Below, piece by piece: positions 19,292-27,716 of a DNA stretch of 64,000 nucleotides. A program made the position numbers and the translations under genes. Source of the stretch: Aurantimicrobium minutum (GTDB lineage Bacteria; Actinomycetota; Actinomycetes; Actinomycetales; Microbacteriaceae); assembly GCF_002355535.1 (NCBI RefSeq), contig NZ_AP017457.1, forward strand, positions 682,001 to 746,000, given 5' to 3'. Within the stretch, counting starts at the first letter, position 1; each line of letters opens with the position of its first letter. Under the pieces are notes generated by a model, which ran no database searches, was not told the DNA's origin, and worked only from the letters and a program-made list of their open reading frames with translations.

Positions 19292-19779
19292 AACCAATCG
19301 CTTTCGCGCACTTGCCGCATAGCTTCTTTACGTGTTTGTTGGTCTAACCGGTCAAGATACACCAGACCATCTAGGTGGTCGCACTCGTGCTGAAGAGCCT
19401 GAGCCATCAGCCCCTCCCCCTCAAGCACGATGGTATTGCCGTCGAGGTCTATCCCTTCAACTTTGGCAAATGGATACCTGGGTGTCTTGAACCATAGGTT
19501 AGGAACGCTAAGGCACCCTTCCTCGACCAGCCCAATTTCTCCGCGCGTTTCAATAATGCGTGGATTGAGAATGTAACCAATCTCTCCGTGAACGTTATAA
19601 CTAAACGCACGAAGACCCACTCCAATCTGAGTGGCGGCAACACCGGCACGTCCAGGAATCTTGACGGTGTCTACGAGGTCATCTACGAGAGCACGGATCT
19701 TGTCGTCAATAACGACGATCTCCTCGGTAGGTGTCTTGAGAACGGGGTCGCCAAAGATGCGAATAGAACGTTCAGTCAT
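19288..19779 (-). CDS. def: Peptide deformylase
   Basis: Removes the formyl group from the N-terminal methionine of new proteins. The 163-residue enzyme has all three family motifs: G-V-A-A-T-Q-I-G (46-53), E-G-C89-L-S, and Q-H131-E132-C-D-H135. C89, H131 and H135 bind the metal, and E132 is catalytic. In motif 1 Leu is replaced by Val, as in some actinobacterial enzymes. It starts 15 bases after the stop of the MinD-like ATPase gene, so the two are likely co-transcribed. Confidence 0.96.
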   Translation of the reverse strand: MTERSIRIFGDPVLKTPTEEIVVIDDKIRALVDDLVDTVKIPGRAGVAATQIGVGLRAFSYNVHGEIGYILNPRIIETRGEIGLVEEGCLSVPNLWFKTPRYPFAKVEGIDLDGNTIVLEGEGLMAQALQHECDHLDGLVYLDRLDQQTRKEAMRQVRESDWF

Positions 19780-19794
19780 CTGAGCTCTTGAGAC

Positions 19795-21108
19795 TTAGAG
19801 GCCGTCAACAACCAAAGAAGCTAGCTGTCGAGCAGCCTCTTGCGTCTCAGGCTTGAGCTTCTTGAAGTCGATGTAGGAACCAGCAGCAAGCATCGCGTCA
19901 TAGGGAACACGAACTGTCTCACGAACACGAGACTTAAAGTGGTCTTCAATTTCGCGCAGCTTAATCAAGTTCGTTCCTTGAGTAGCGGTGTTAATTGCCA
20001 CAATAGAGTTCTTCACCAGTTCGCCGTAGCCATTTGATTCAAGCCAGGTCAGTGTTTCAGAAGCAAGGCGCGCTTCATCGAACGAGCCACCGGAGACAAT
20101 AACCAAACCATCAGCGCGCTGCAGGGTTGCAGACATGACAGAGTGAATGATTCCGGTACCACAGTCAGTCAATGCAACCGAGTAATAGCGGCTCGCGAGA
20201 TCTGCCACGATGTTGTAGTCGTTAGCGCCAAAAGCTTCGGATAAAAAGGGATCGGTATCCGAAGCGAGAACATCCAGTCGAGTCTTATCACGGTTGACGT
20301 ACTCAGAAAAATCATTGAAGGTCAAAATCTTGGCCGCGTTAGAGACCAAGTCTCGAACTGTTTTTTCAGTGGTTTTGTTGAATCGTTCAGCCAAAGTTCC
20401 GCGGTCAGGGTTGGCGTCAATGGCAAGAACACGGTCCTCGCGCACCAGGGCCATAGCCATACCAAGAAGTGTTGTCGTGGTTGTCTTACCCACACCACCC
20501 TTACGAGTGAGGACGGGAACAAACTTGGTTCCACCAGTAAGGGGGCGACCAATGCTGGTGTCCAGTGCTTTGCGGTGACGAGTCTGCGGTGAGTCACCTA
20601 AGTTCACGGCGTGGAAGGTTACGTTGTATACGAACTTGTTCCACCCCTCAGTGGGCTTGTCACGCTTTTTCTTAGCGTCAAGCACACGCTCAGGAGTGAG
20701 CATCGCAACAGGCTCTGGTTTACCCGAGGGTTCTCCGGAAAGACGGTCACGGCGGGTAGGAAGTGAGCCTGTGTCAACAGTGTCGATTTCGCCGTAAACA
20801 ATGTCAGCTATCTCAGAAACAACTGCCTCTGCCGGGGTACCTGCCTGAGCAGAAGGATTGTTGTCATTGCCGTAGGAAGGTTCATCAAAATCTTCTGATG
20901 TGCGAGCCATGAGGTTCAGCGGAATGGCAGGAAGGCTGATGTTAGAAACTTCAGGAGCCTGTTCTACGGTGAGCTCAGTGGCGACAGAAACTTCAGAAAT
21001 ACGCTCTGCGGTTTCAACTGGCGCCGTAGCTTTAGCCGTGGATTTCTTGGCTGCAGGCTTCTTTGCGGCAAGTTTCTTTGCAGGGGTTTTAGGGGTTTCT
21101 GTGCTCAC
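19795..21108 (-). CDS. MinD/ParA-like ATPase with a basic, Ala/Lys-rich N-terminal tail
   Basis: A 437-residue P-loop ATPase of the SIMIBI class. Residues 1-30 are a histone-like Lys/Ala/Pro tail (KKLAAKKPAAKKSTAK), followed by an acidic, probably disordered stretch to about residue 165. The ATPase core has the deviant Walker A RKGGVGKTTTT, a Walker A' region LAIDANPDRGTL, and VALTDCGTG. This type is common in actinobacteria, where such proteins act in polar or surface processes. No ParB, MinC or secretion gene is adjacent. The basic tail could bind DNA, RNA or acidic lipids, but that is inference. Confidence 0.82.
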   Translation of the reverse strand: MSTETPKTPAKKLAAKKPAAKKSTAKATAPVETAERISEVSVATELTVEQAPEVSNISLPAIPLNLMARTSEDFDEPSYGNDNNPSAQAGTPAEAVVSEIADIVYGEIDTVDTGSLPTRRDRLSGEPSGKPEPVAMLTPERVLDAKKKRDKPTEGWNKFVYNVTFHAVNLGDSPQTRHRKALDTSIGRPLTGGTKFVPVLTRKGGVGKTTTTTLLGMAMALVREDRVLAIDANPDRGTLAERFNKTTEKTVRDLVSNAAKILTFNDFSEYVNRDKTRLDVLASDTDPFLSEAFGANDYNIVADLASRYYSVALTDCGTGIIHSVMSATLQRADGLVIVSGGSFDEARLASETLTWLESNGYGELVKNSIVAINTATQGTNLIKLREIEDHFKSRVRETVRVPYDAMLAAGSYIDFKKLKPETQEAARQLASLVVDGL

Positions 21109-21155
21109 GAATTAATCCTTTAGTTTCGAGTAACTTCGTTAGTCTACCTAAACAA

Positions 21156-21185
21156 CTTCGGCCCCGAATAGTTTCGGGGCCGAAG
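21156..21185 (-). terminator. Rho-independent terminator after pyc
   Basis: CTTCGGCCCCGAA pairs with TTCGGGGCCGAAG around a four-base loop. On the minus strand it is followed by TTGTTTAGG. It lies about 30 bases after the pyc stop and before the MinD-like gene. Confidence 0.85.
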
Positions 21186-21216
21186 ATAGTTTCTGTCCAA
21201 TGAAATAAGGATTTAC

Positions 21217-24200
21217 CTAGTTCGCTGGAGTAATCGGAGTAATCACGACGATCAGATCGCCTGCTTCAACCTGCTGAGATTTTTGGAAGGAAATACGCTC
21301 CACGCGTCCGGTGATGCTGGCCGTGATAGCCGCTTCCATCTTCATCGCTTCGATGGAAGCCACCGGATCTCCTGCTGCAACAGTTTGACCAGGTTCAACC
21401 TTGATCGTGACCACACCAGCAAATGGTGCAGCTACGTGACCAGCCTCTGTGAGGTCTGCTTTCTCTGCACTCTTTGTGCTGATTTCGACAGAACGGTCAC
21501 GGACGAATACAGGACGGAGTTGACCATTGAGCGTGGTCATTACCGTTCGCATACCCTTGGGGTCTACCCCACCAATAGCTTCGAGTCCGACATACAAACG
21601 AACACCCTGACCAAGGTCAACAATGTGTTCGCTTCCAGATTCGAGACCGTAGAGATAGTCAACTGTGTCCAGTACAGAAACATCACCGAACGTCTCACGA
21701 ACCTGTTCAAAAGCCTTCGTGGGAACGGGGAAGAGTAAACGGTTCAACGTGGCGCGGCGTGATGCAGAGCCACCCGACAAACCTGCATGATCTTCTTCAG
21801 ATAATGGGGCAATCTGAATATTGATGGTCTTACCCTCGAGAACCTTTGAACGGAAGGGTTCAGGCCATCCACCAGGAATGTCACCGAGTTCACCGGCCAT
21901 GAATCCAATGACCGAGTCAGGGATGTCATATTTCTGCGGGTTGGCCTCAAAGTCAGCAGGATCAGCTTTAACTGCTGCGAGGTGCAACGCAAGATCACCA
22001 ACGACCTTCGACGACGGGGTCACCTTGGGGACGCGACCAAGAATCTTGTTCGCTGCGGCATACATGTCTTCAATCAACTCGAAGTCATCTGCAAGACCAA
22101 GTGCGATTGCCTGCTGACGCAGGTTTGAGAGTTGACCGCCAGGAATTTCGTGGTGGTAAACACGGCCTGTTGGTGCAGGTAAACCAGATTCGAATGGCTT
22201 GTATATGTTACGAACAGCTTCCCAATAGGGCTCAAGGTCGCAGACTGCATCCAGGTTCAGCCCTGTGTCACGTTCAGTGTTTGCCAACGCAGCAACTAAC
22301 GATGACGCACTTGGCTGGCTTGTGGTTCCAGACATCGGCGCAGAAGCAACATCTACTGCGTCAGCACCTGCTGCTGCTGCTGCCAGAAGCGTGGCGAGTT
22401 GTCCACCAGCGGTGTCGTGTGTGTGAACGTGGACTGGCACGTCGAAACGCTCACGGAAAGCGCTAACCAACTTGGCTGCAGCTGCAGGACGCAACAAGCC
22501 AGCCATGTCCTTAATAGCCAAAATGTGGGCACCGGCGGCGACCATCTCTTCAGCTAAGGCGAGGTAGTAGTCCAGTGTGAACTTATCCTCGTTGGGGTCT
22601 AGCAAATTGCCGGTGTAGCACACACCAACTTCAGCGATAGTCGTTCCCGTTTCGAGGACTGCATCTATTGCTGGGCGCATTTGGTTCACATCATTGAGGG
22701 CATCAAAAATGCGGAAGATGTCAACACCTGTTGCGGCAGCTTCTTGGACAAATGCCTTGGTTACTTCCTCAGGATATGGGGTGTAACCAACTGTGTTACG
22801 GCCACGAAGAAGCATTTGAATCGCCACGTTGGGCAGAGCCTCACGTAACTTTGCTAGTCGATCCCAAGGGTCTTCACCCAAGAAGCGAAGGGCGACATCG
22901 TAGGTAGCTCCACCCCACGCTTCTACAGAAAGAAGCTGTGGAGTCATACGTGCTACATAAGGTGCAACGTTGACCAAATCCTTGGTGCGAACTCGAGTGG
23001 CTAACAGCGACTGGTGTGCGTCTCGGAAGGTTGTTTCTGTTACCGCGACTGCCTTTTGTTGCCTTAATGCCTGAGCAAAGCCCTTCGGGCCAAGTTCAAG
23101 CAAAGCTTGACGACTTCCTGCAGGGGCAGATGTGTTGAGGTCGATGCGGGGCAACTTGGACTTGGGGTCTGCACCTGCAGGCCGGGGGCCATTGGGCTTA
23201 TTCACGGTGACATCGGTAACCCAGTTAAGAATCTTGGTTCCGCGGTCTTTCGACTCGCGACCGGTCAGCAGGTGTGGTCGTTCTTCAATGAAGTTGGTTG
23301 CAACGTCACCAGCTTTGAACTGTGGGTCGTCAAGCACTCCTTGTAGGAAGGGAATGTTGGTGGAAACACCTCGAATACGGAATTCTGCAAGCGCACGACG
23401 GGAACGGTCAACTGCAGCCGCATAGGTGCGACCTCGGCAGGTGAGCTTGACCAACATGGAGTCAAAGTGGGGGCTGATTTGTGCGCCAGGGCTGACCGTT
23501 CCACCATCGAGACGAATTCCGGCACCACCGGGTGAACGGTAGGTCGTGATCTTGCCAGTGTCTGGACGGAAACCTTGTGAAGGATCTTCCGTGGTGATGC
23601 GGCACTGAAGTGCGAAACCACGAACGTGAATGTCCTCTTGGTGGAGGCCCAAATCGCCGAGGGACTCTCCCGCCGCAATACGCATCTGCGACTGCACAAG
23701 GTCAACGTCAGTCACTTCTTCAGTAACAGTGTGCTCAACCTGAATACGGGGGTTCATCTCGATGAAGACGTGCTGTCCAGCGCGTTCACCCGCAGTGTCG
23801 ACCAGGAACTCAACAGTTCCGGCATTTTGATATCCAATGGAGCGGGCAAAAGCGATTGCGTCGCGGTGCAAAGCAGCACGCAGTTCATCAGAAATGTTCG
23901 GTGCTGGAGCAATCTCAACAACTTTTTGGTGACGACGCTGGACGGAGCAGTCACGCTCGAACAGGTGAATGGTTTCTCCCTGGCTATCGGCCAGAATCTG
24001 AACTTCAATGTGTCGTGGACGAAGAACTGCCTGCTCAAGGAACATGCGGCCATCGCCGAAGGCGCTTTCAGCTTCTCGCATGGCTGCCTCGAGTGCGGGA
24101 CGTAGTTCTTCCATCGTCTCCACACGACGCATACCGCGCCCCCCACCGCCGGCTACTGCTTTGGCGAAGATGGGGAATCCGATTTCTGCTGCTCCTGCTA

Positions 24201-24633
24201 GAAGCGCGTCGATGTCGGTTGTTGCTGGTGTCGATTTGAGTACGGGAACACCTGCTGAGATGGCGTGTTCTTTGGCAGTGACTTTATTTCCTGCCATTTC
24301 CAGTACCCGGGCAGGTGGACCGATGAAGGTGATGCCGTTATCTGCGGCTGCTTGAGCTAATTCTGGGTTTTCCGAGAGGAAACCGTAACCGGGGTATATG
24401 GCATCGGCGCCGGAAAGTTTCGCGACGCGAATAATTTCGGAAACGTCGAGATAGGCACGAACAGGATGACCGGGTTCACCGATCTGATATGCCTCGTCTG
24501 CCTTTTGGCGGTGCAGAGAACTGCGATCTTCCTCAGGGAAAACAGCGACAGTCTTCGCTCCTAGCTCGACAGCCGCACGAAATGCGCGAATCGCAATTTC
24601 GCCACGGTTTGCTACCAAAATTTTCTTGAACAT
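21217..24633 (-). CDS. pyc: Pyruvate carboxylase
   Basis: This single-chain biotin enzyme makes oxaloacetate from pyruvate and bicarbonate to refill the TCA cycle. The 1138-residue protein holds three domains. The N-terminal biotin carboxylase (about 1-450) has KILVANRGEIAIRAFRA and the ATP-grasp AKAVAGGGGRGMR. The central carboxyltransferase is a TIM barrel with TFRDAHQSLLATR and HTHDTAGGQ. At the C terminus a biotinyl domain carries the biotinylated K1098 in EAMKME. It is followed by its own terminator and is divergent from the ParA gene. Confidence 0.97.
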   Translation of the reverse strand: MFKKILVANRGEIAIRAFRAAVELGAKTVAVFPEEDRSSLHRQKADEAYQIGEPGHPVRAYLDVSEIIRVAKLSGADAIYPGYGFLSENPELAQAAADNGITFIGPPARVLEMAGNKVTAKEHAISAGVPVLKSTPATTDIDALLAGAAEIGFPIFAKAVAGGGGRGMRRVETMEELRPALEAAMREAESAFGDGRMFLEQAVLRPRHIEVQILADSQGETIHLFERDCSVQRRHQKVVEIAPAPNISDELRAALHRDAIAFARSIGYQNAGTVEFLVDTAGERAGQHVFIEMNPRIQVEHTVTEEVTDVDLVQSQMRIAAGESLGDLGLHQEDIHVRGFALQCRITTEDPSQGFRPDTGKITTYRSPGGAGIRLDGGTVSPGAQISPHFDSMLVKLTCRGRTYAAAVDRSRRALAEFRIRGVSTNIPFLQGVLDDPQFKAGDVATNFIEERPHLLTGRESKDRGTKILNWVTDVTVNKPNGPRPAGADPKSKLPRIDLNTSAPAGSRQALLELGPKGFAQALRQQKAVAVTETTFRDAHQSLLATRVRTKDLVNVAPYVARMTPQLLSVEAWGGATYDVALRFLGEDPWDRLAKLREALPNVAIQMLLRGRNTVGYTPYPEEVTKAFVQEAAATGVDIFRIFDALNDVNQMRPAIDAVLETGTTIAEVGVCYTGNLLDPNEDKFTLDYYLALAEEMVAAGAHILAIKDMAGLLRPAAAAKLVSAFRERFDVPVHVHTHDTAGGQLATLLAAAAAGADAVDVASAPMSGTTSQPSASSLVAALANTERDTGLNLDAVCDLEPYWEAVRNIYKPFESGLPAPTGRVYHHEIPGGQLSNLRQQAIALGLADDFELIEDMYAAANKILGRVPKVTPSSKVVGDLALHLAAVKADPADFEANPQKYDIPDSVIGFMAGELGDIPGGWPEPFRSKVLEGKTINIQIAPLSEEDHAGLSGGSASRRATLNRLLFPVPTKAFEQVRETFGDVSVLDTVDYLYGLESGSEHIVDLGQGVRLYVGLEAIGGVDPKGMRTVMTTLNGQLRPVFVRDRSVEISTKSAEKADLTEAGHVAAPFAGVVTIKVEPGQTVAAGDPVASIEAMKMEAAITASITGRVERISFQKSQQVEAGDLIVVITPITPAN

Positions 24634-24707
24634 ATGACCCCTTCGAATGCCGCCAGCATCGGTTCGTAGTTAGGTACTCCAAGACTACAGAAGGTATCGT
24701 GGTCTCA

Positions 24708-25514
24708 ATGCACGTGCTTAGTATTAGTTCACTCAAGGGTGGCGTTGGAAAGACAACGGTCACCCTCGGTTTGGCATCTGCTGCTTTCGCTGCAAACTTG
24801 CGTACTCTCGTCGTCGATTTTGACCCTCAGGCTGACGTCTCAACGGGTCTCGGTGTAGACACTCGCGATCACCTTAATGTTGCTGATGTTTTGGCTAACC
24901 CAAAGCTGAAGACTGTTCGTCAAGCCATAGCCCCTGCTGGTTGGTCTGCTCCAGGTCATGCCCCCATCGACGTGATGATTGGAAGCCCTTCCGCTGTCAA
25001 CTTTGATGGCCCCCACCCCACAGCCCGTGAGGTGTGGCGCCTGGAAGAAGCATTGGCCACCATAGAGGACGAATATGACCTGGTCCTCATCGACTGTGCC
25101 CCAAGCTTGAATGCGCTTACCAGAACCGCTTGGGCGGCTTCTGACCGTGTCGTAGTTGTCACCGAACCAGGCTTATTCTCTGTTGCCGCTGCAGACCGTG
25201 CTTTGCGCGCCATCGAAGAAGTGCGTCGCGGGCTTAGCCCACGATTGCAGCCTCTTGGCCTGATTATCAACCGCGTCCGTGCTCAATCATTGGAGCACCA
25301 GTTCCGCATTCAGGAACTTCGCGACATGTTTGGCCCCCTCGTTCTCCAACCTCAGCTTCCTGAGCGCACCTCCCTCCAACAAGTCCAGGGTGCTGCACGC
25401 CCTGTTCACGCATGGCCTGGAGAAGCAGCAGCCGAGATGGCAAAAAACTTCGATCAACTCCTCAACCGCATTTCTCGCGCTGGCAAAATCGGCGAATACG
25501 CTCCCAAGTCCTAA
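24708..25514 (+). CDS. Orphan ParA/Soj-family ATPase
   Basis: A 268-residue ParA-type ATPase with a deviant Walker A (SLKGGVGKTTVT), Walker A' FDPQADVSTGLG and a Walker B-like VLIDCAPS. It has no N-terminal DNA-binding domain and no neighbouring parB or parS-like repeats. I prefer the ATG at 24708 to the GTG at 24699, because the ATG gives the usual MHVLSISSLKGG start of the family. The gene sits between pyc and the MerR/GarA group. Its role could be positioning a protein cluster and not segregating DNA; this is inferred from the missing partner. Confidence 0.87.
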   Translation: MHVLSISSLKGGVGKTTVTLGLASAAFAANLRTLVVDFDPQADVSTGLGVDTRDHLNVADVLANPKLKTVRQAIAPAGWSAPGHAPIDVMIGSPSAVNFDGPHPTAREVWRLEEALATIEDEYDLVLIDCAPSLNALTRTAWAASDRVVVVTEPGLFSVAAADRALRAIEEVRRGLSPRLQPLGLIINRVRAQSLEHQFRIQELRDMFGPLVLQPQLPERTSLQQVQGAARPVHAWPGEAAAEMAKNFDQLLNRISRAGKIGEYAPKS

Positions 25515-25527
25515 ACAGGACAAGAAA

Positions 25528-25550
25528 AAACCCAGGCACTGCCTGGGTTT
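25528..25550. terminator. Bidirectional terminator between parA-like and merR-like genes
   Basis: AAACCCAGGC-ACT-GCCTGGGTTT forms a perfect ten-base stem between two convergent genes, with A-rich sequence on one side and T-rich on the other. Confidence 0.9.
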
Positions 25551-25577
25551 ATTTCGTTAAGTTTTCGTAAATGAGGC

Positions 25578-26123
25578 TTAGCCAACTTTGCGGGCACGTC
25601 GAGCTGCAAGCTCATCTGAAGCATCGGTTGATGTTGAGGTGATTTCAACCAGGCTGGTTTCGACTTCACGCAAAACCTTGCCAATGGCGATACCAAACAC
25701 ACCCTGACCACGGCTGACCAGGTCAATGACCTCGTCATTGGTGGTGCACAGGTAGATGCTGGAACCATCGCTCATGAGCGTGGTTTGAGCGAGGTCATAA
25801 ATACCGGCAGAACGCAACTGGTCAACAGCTGCACGGATCTGCTGGAGTGAGATTCCTGTGTCTAGCAGCCGCTTGACAAGCTTGAGAACCAAAATGTCGC
25901 GGAAGCCATACAGGCGCTGGGAACCAGAACCTGATGCGTCACGGACGGTGGGAACAACAAGTTCGGTACGCGCCCAGTAATCTAGCTGGCGGTAAGTGAT
26001 TCCAGCTGCCTTTGCAGCTTCGGCACCACGGTAGCCCGCATTCTCATCTCGTTCAGGCATGCCATCACTGAACAGGACGTCGAGCTCGTAGCGAGCTTCG
26101 TCGCTGCGGTTCACTTCGTTCAT
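25578..26123 (-). CDS. MerR-family transcriptional regulator (Rv1830-like)
   Basis: A 181-residue MerR-type DNA-binding regulator. The winged helix-turn-helix lies at about residues 35-100: AGITYRQLDYWARTELV, then the wing SGSQRLYGFRD, then LLDTGISLQQIR. The C-terminal part has no metal-binding cysteines, so it is not a classical metal sensor. Its order after garA and the FtsR-like gene matches Rv1827-Rv1828-Rv1830 of M. tuberculosis. The DUF151/BFN gene (Rv1829) that lies between the two MerR genes there is absent. Two inverted repeats lie just upstream, so autoregulation is possible. Confidence 0.88.
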   Translation of the reverse strand: MNEVNRSDEARYELDVLFSDGMPERDENAGYRGAEAAKAAGITYRQLDYWARTELVVPTVRDASGSGSQRLYGFRDILVLKLVKRLLDTGISLQQIRAAVDQLRSAGIYDLAQTTLMSDGSSIYLCTTNDEVIDLVSRGQGVFGIAIGKVLREVETSLVEITSTSTDASDELAARRARKVG

Positions 26124-26143
26124 TTCCGGCCCTTACCTGACGT

Positions 26144-26169
26144 CAACAACTTTAAGGTTCAAGTTGTTG
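26144..26169 (-). promoter_or_regulatory. Inverted repeat upstream of the MerR-type gene (candidate operator)
   Basis: CAACAACTT and AAGTTGTTG are nine-base perfect arms separated by eight bases, about 20 bases before the start codon at 26123. MerR dimers bind sites of this symmetry. A second, shorter repeat (AGTTTG-N6-CAAACT) lies just upstream at 26175-26192. Operator function is inferred. Confidence 0.5.
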
Positions 26170-26174
26170 TTGAG

Positions 26175-26192
26175 AGTTTGTATCCTCAAACT
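26175..26192 (-). promoter_or_regulatory. Second inverted repeat upstream of the MerR-type gene
   Basis: AGTTTG-TATCCT-CAAACT has six-base arms with a six-base spacer. It lies next to the larger repeat at 26144-26169, between that repeat and the end of the FtsR-like gene. It may be a second regulator site or part of the promoter region. Confidence 0.35.
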
Positions 26193-26231
26193 TACAGACA
26201 GTTTTTAATCGTGTCTGGGATTTAAAGCTTC

Positions 26232-26250
26232 ACACGCCCTTTCGGCGTGT
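26232..26250 (-). terminator. Hairpin after the FtsR-like gene
   Basis: ACACGCC-CTTTC-GGCGTGT is a seven-base GC-rich stem 15 bases after the gene's stop, followed on the minus strand by AAGCTTTAAAT. The T-tract is weak, so termination may be partial. Confidence 0.6.
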
Positions 26251-26264
26251 CGCAATACTCGAAG

Positions 26265-26960
26265 TTATCGAGATTGTTGGGCAATAACTTGACGCAACAT
26301 CTGAGAACGAACAATCTCAATGTGGCGAGAAATCTCATGAGCACGCTCAATGGAACGAGCTTGGCTGGCTGCATCCTGGCGGTGAGAGACAGGTACCAGA
26401 GCACGTTCGATCAACGAGTATTCCCGCTCAGCTGCTGCACGCATGGTGCGCAAGTGACGTGGCTCAATTCCTGAGCGTTGAAGTTCCACAAGCGCGGTCA
26501 ACACAACAATGTGCTCATCCGTATAGGAATCGGCAGGCTCAAGCATTCCAGCAGAAACAGCATCTTGTAGCAGGTTCATGCTCGCACCACATGCACGAAC
26601 AAACTCTTCACGCGTGTAGCGAGAGGGTGTTGCCAAAAGTGAATCTGCGGACAGGCTTGCTGCGTTCGGAAGTGCCGGGTTGTTTCCTGCATCAATTTCT
26701 TCCAAATGTGCACGAATGACCTTCAGTGGAAGGTAGTGATCGCGCTGCATGGTCAGAATCAAACGCAAGCGATCAACGTGCTCAACGGAGAACTTACGGT
26801 ATCCGGAGGGGGTGCGCTCGGGAGTGATCAGGCCCTGCTCTTCAAGGAAACGGAGTTTAGAGGGGGTCAGATCAGGGAAGTCTGGTGAAACCTTGGCTAG
26901 AACTTGCCCAATGCTGAGAAGTCCACGCGCGGGGGTGCTTTTTCTTACCGTTGTTGCCAT
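26265..26960 (-). CDS. ftsR: MerR-family regulator FtsR-like (Rv1828 family)
   Basis: A 231-residue MerR-type regulator. Residues 14-85 form the DNA-binding domain: LLSIGQVLAKVSPDFPDLTPSKLRFLEEQGL, then the wing TPSGYRKFSVEHVDRL. The C-terminal half is helical and Ala/Arg-rich. Its place directly after the FHA gene matches C. glutamicum, where FtsR next to odhI activates ftsZ, and Rv1828 next to garA. Control of cell-division genes is therefore likely but inferred. It starts five bases after the garA stop, so the pair is one transcript. Confidence 0.88.
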   Translation of the reverse strand: MATTVRKSTPARGLLSIGQVLAKVSPDFPDLTPSKLRFLEEQGLITPERTPSGYRKFSVEHVDRLRLILTMQRDHYLPLKVIRAHLEEIDAGNNPALPNAASLSADSLLATPSRYTREEFVRACGASMNLLQDAVSAGMLEPADSYTDEHIVVLTALVELQRSGIEPRHLRTMRAAAEREYSLIERALVPVSHRQDAASQARSIERAHEISRHIEIVRSQMLRQVIAQQSR

Positions 26961-26965
26961 GTTCC

Positions 26966-27469
26966 TTATGCACCTCGAGCTAGGTCTACACGTGAAGCAA
27001 AGAAGGTGAGGTGAAACTTCCCAACCTGAACTTCATCGCCATCTTTGAGAGCATGACGTTCAACACGTTCACCCTCGTAATAGGTGCCGTTCAGTGAGGC
27101 AAGATCTCTCACTTCAAATTCTGTTCCGTTGCGACGGAATTCAGCGTGACGACGTGAGACAGTCACGTCATCGAGAAAAATGTCCGAGTTAGGGTGACGA
27201 CCGCAGGTTGTCACATCAACGTCGAGGAGGAAACGCGAACCCTGGCTTGGACCTCGACGAACAATCAACAGTGCATTCCCGCTGGGAAGAGAAGCGATAG
27301 CTTCCTGTTCTTCAGCAGTGACATCGACTGCTTCAAGTGCTTTAACCTGCTCGAGGAAAGACTGTGTGAAAGTAGCAGTCACGTCTGGAGCTGGGGTCGA
27401 ACCGGGGACCTGTGTGGCGTCATCGCCAGCGAGTGAATCGTTCACTTTTCCCCTTTCGTACTTGTTCAC
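26966..27469 (-). CDS. garA: FHA-domain metabolic regulator GarA/OdhI
   Basis: GarA/OdhI proteins bind and inhibit 2-oxoglutarate dehydrogenase, and in mycobacteria also adjust glutamate metabolism, until serine/threonine kinases phosphorylate an N-terminal motif. The 167-residue protein has a disordered N terminus. Its C-terminal FHA domain (about 70-160) keeps the phosphothreonine-binding residues in CGRHPNSDI and TVSRRHAEF, plus SLNGTYYEGE. The usual E-T-T-S-V-F motif is changed to D29-V-T31-A-T-F34. The second threonine (PknB site in mycobacteria) is kept and the first (PknG site) is valine. The kinase genes are not in this window. Confidence 0.93.
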   Translation of the reverse strand: MNKYERGKVNDSLAGDDATQVPGSTPAPDVTATFTQSFLEQVKALEAVDVTAEEQEAIASLPSGNALLIVRRGPSQGSRFLLDVDVTTCGRHPNSDIFLDDVTVSRRHAEFRRNGTEFEVRDLASLNGTYYEGERVERHALKDGDEVQVGKFHLTFFASRVDLARGA

Positions 27470-27616
27470 ATTAGTGGACTTTTCTCGTTAACAAAATACG
27501 AGACAAATTACGACCTTTCACCGGAAACCCCCACCGGTATTTTTGTAGTCTCAAGCATCCTTTGAGCATGCGGAGGGGCTTTCACAGCTTTCCCCGATAG
27601 GCTAGAGAAATCTTGT

Positions 27617-27634
27617 GAACGATATATTTCGTTC
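27617..27634 (+). repeat. Inverted repeat in the garA/helicase intergenic region
   Basis: GAACGA and TCGTTC are six-base arms around TATATT. The site is about 150 bases from garA and 190 from the helicase start. It may be an operator; no regulator can be assigned. Confidence 0.4.
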
Positions 27635-27684
27635 CCTGCGTCGATAGAACGCTTCCCTCACCACACTGGTTGACATTTTTCTTC

Positions 27685-27716
27685 GGCGAACGGATGCGTC
27701 ACCAGACGCCTTCGCC
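27685..27716 (+). other. Nested hairpin in the candidate leader of the DEAD-box helicase gene
   Basis: Outer arms GGCGAA/TTCGCC enclose an inner GCGTC-ACCA-GACGC stem-loop. It lies about 110 bases before the helicase start and has no T-tract, so it is unlikely to be a terminator. It may be an RNA leader element; its function is unknown. Confidence 0.4.

Noticed and set aside
24708-25514. Plasmid-type partition locus at the orphan ParA
   Set aside because: No ParB, no repeats that look like parS, and chromosomal core genes on both sides.
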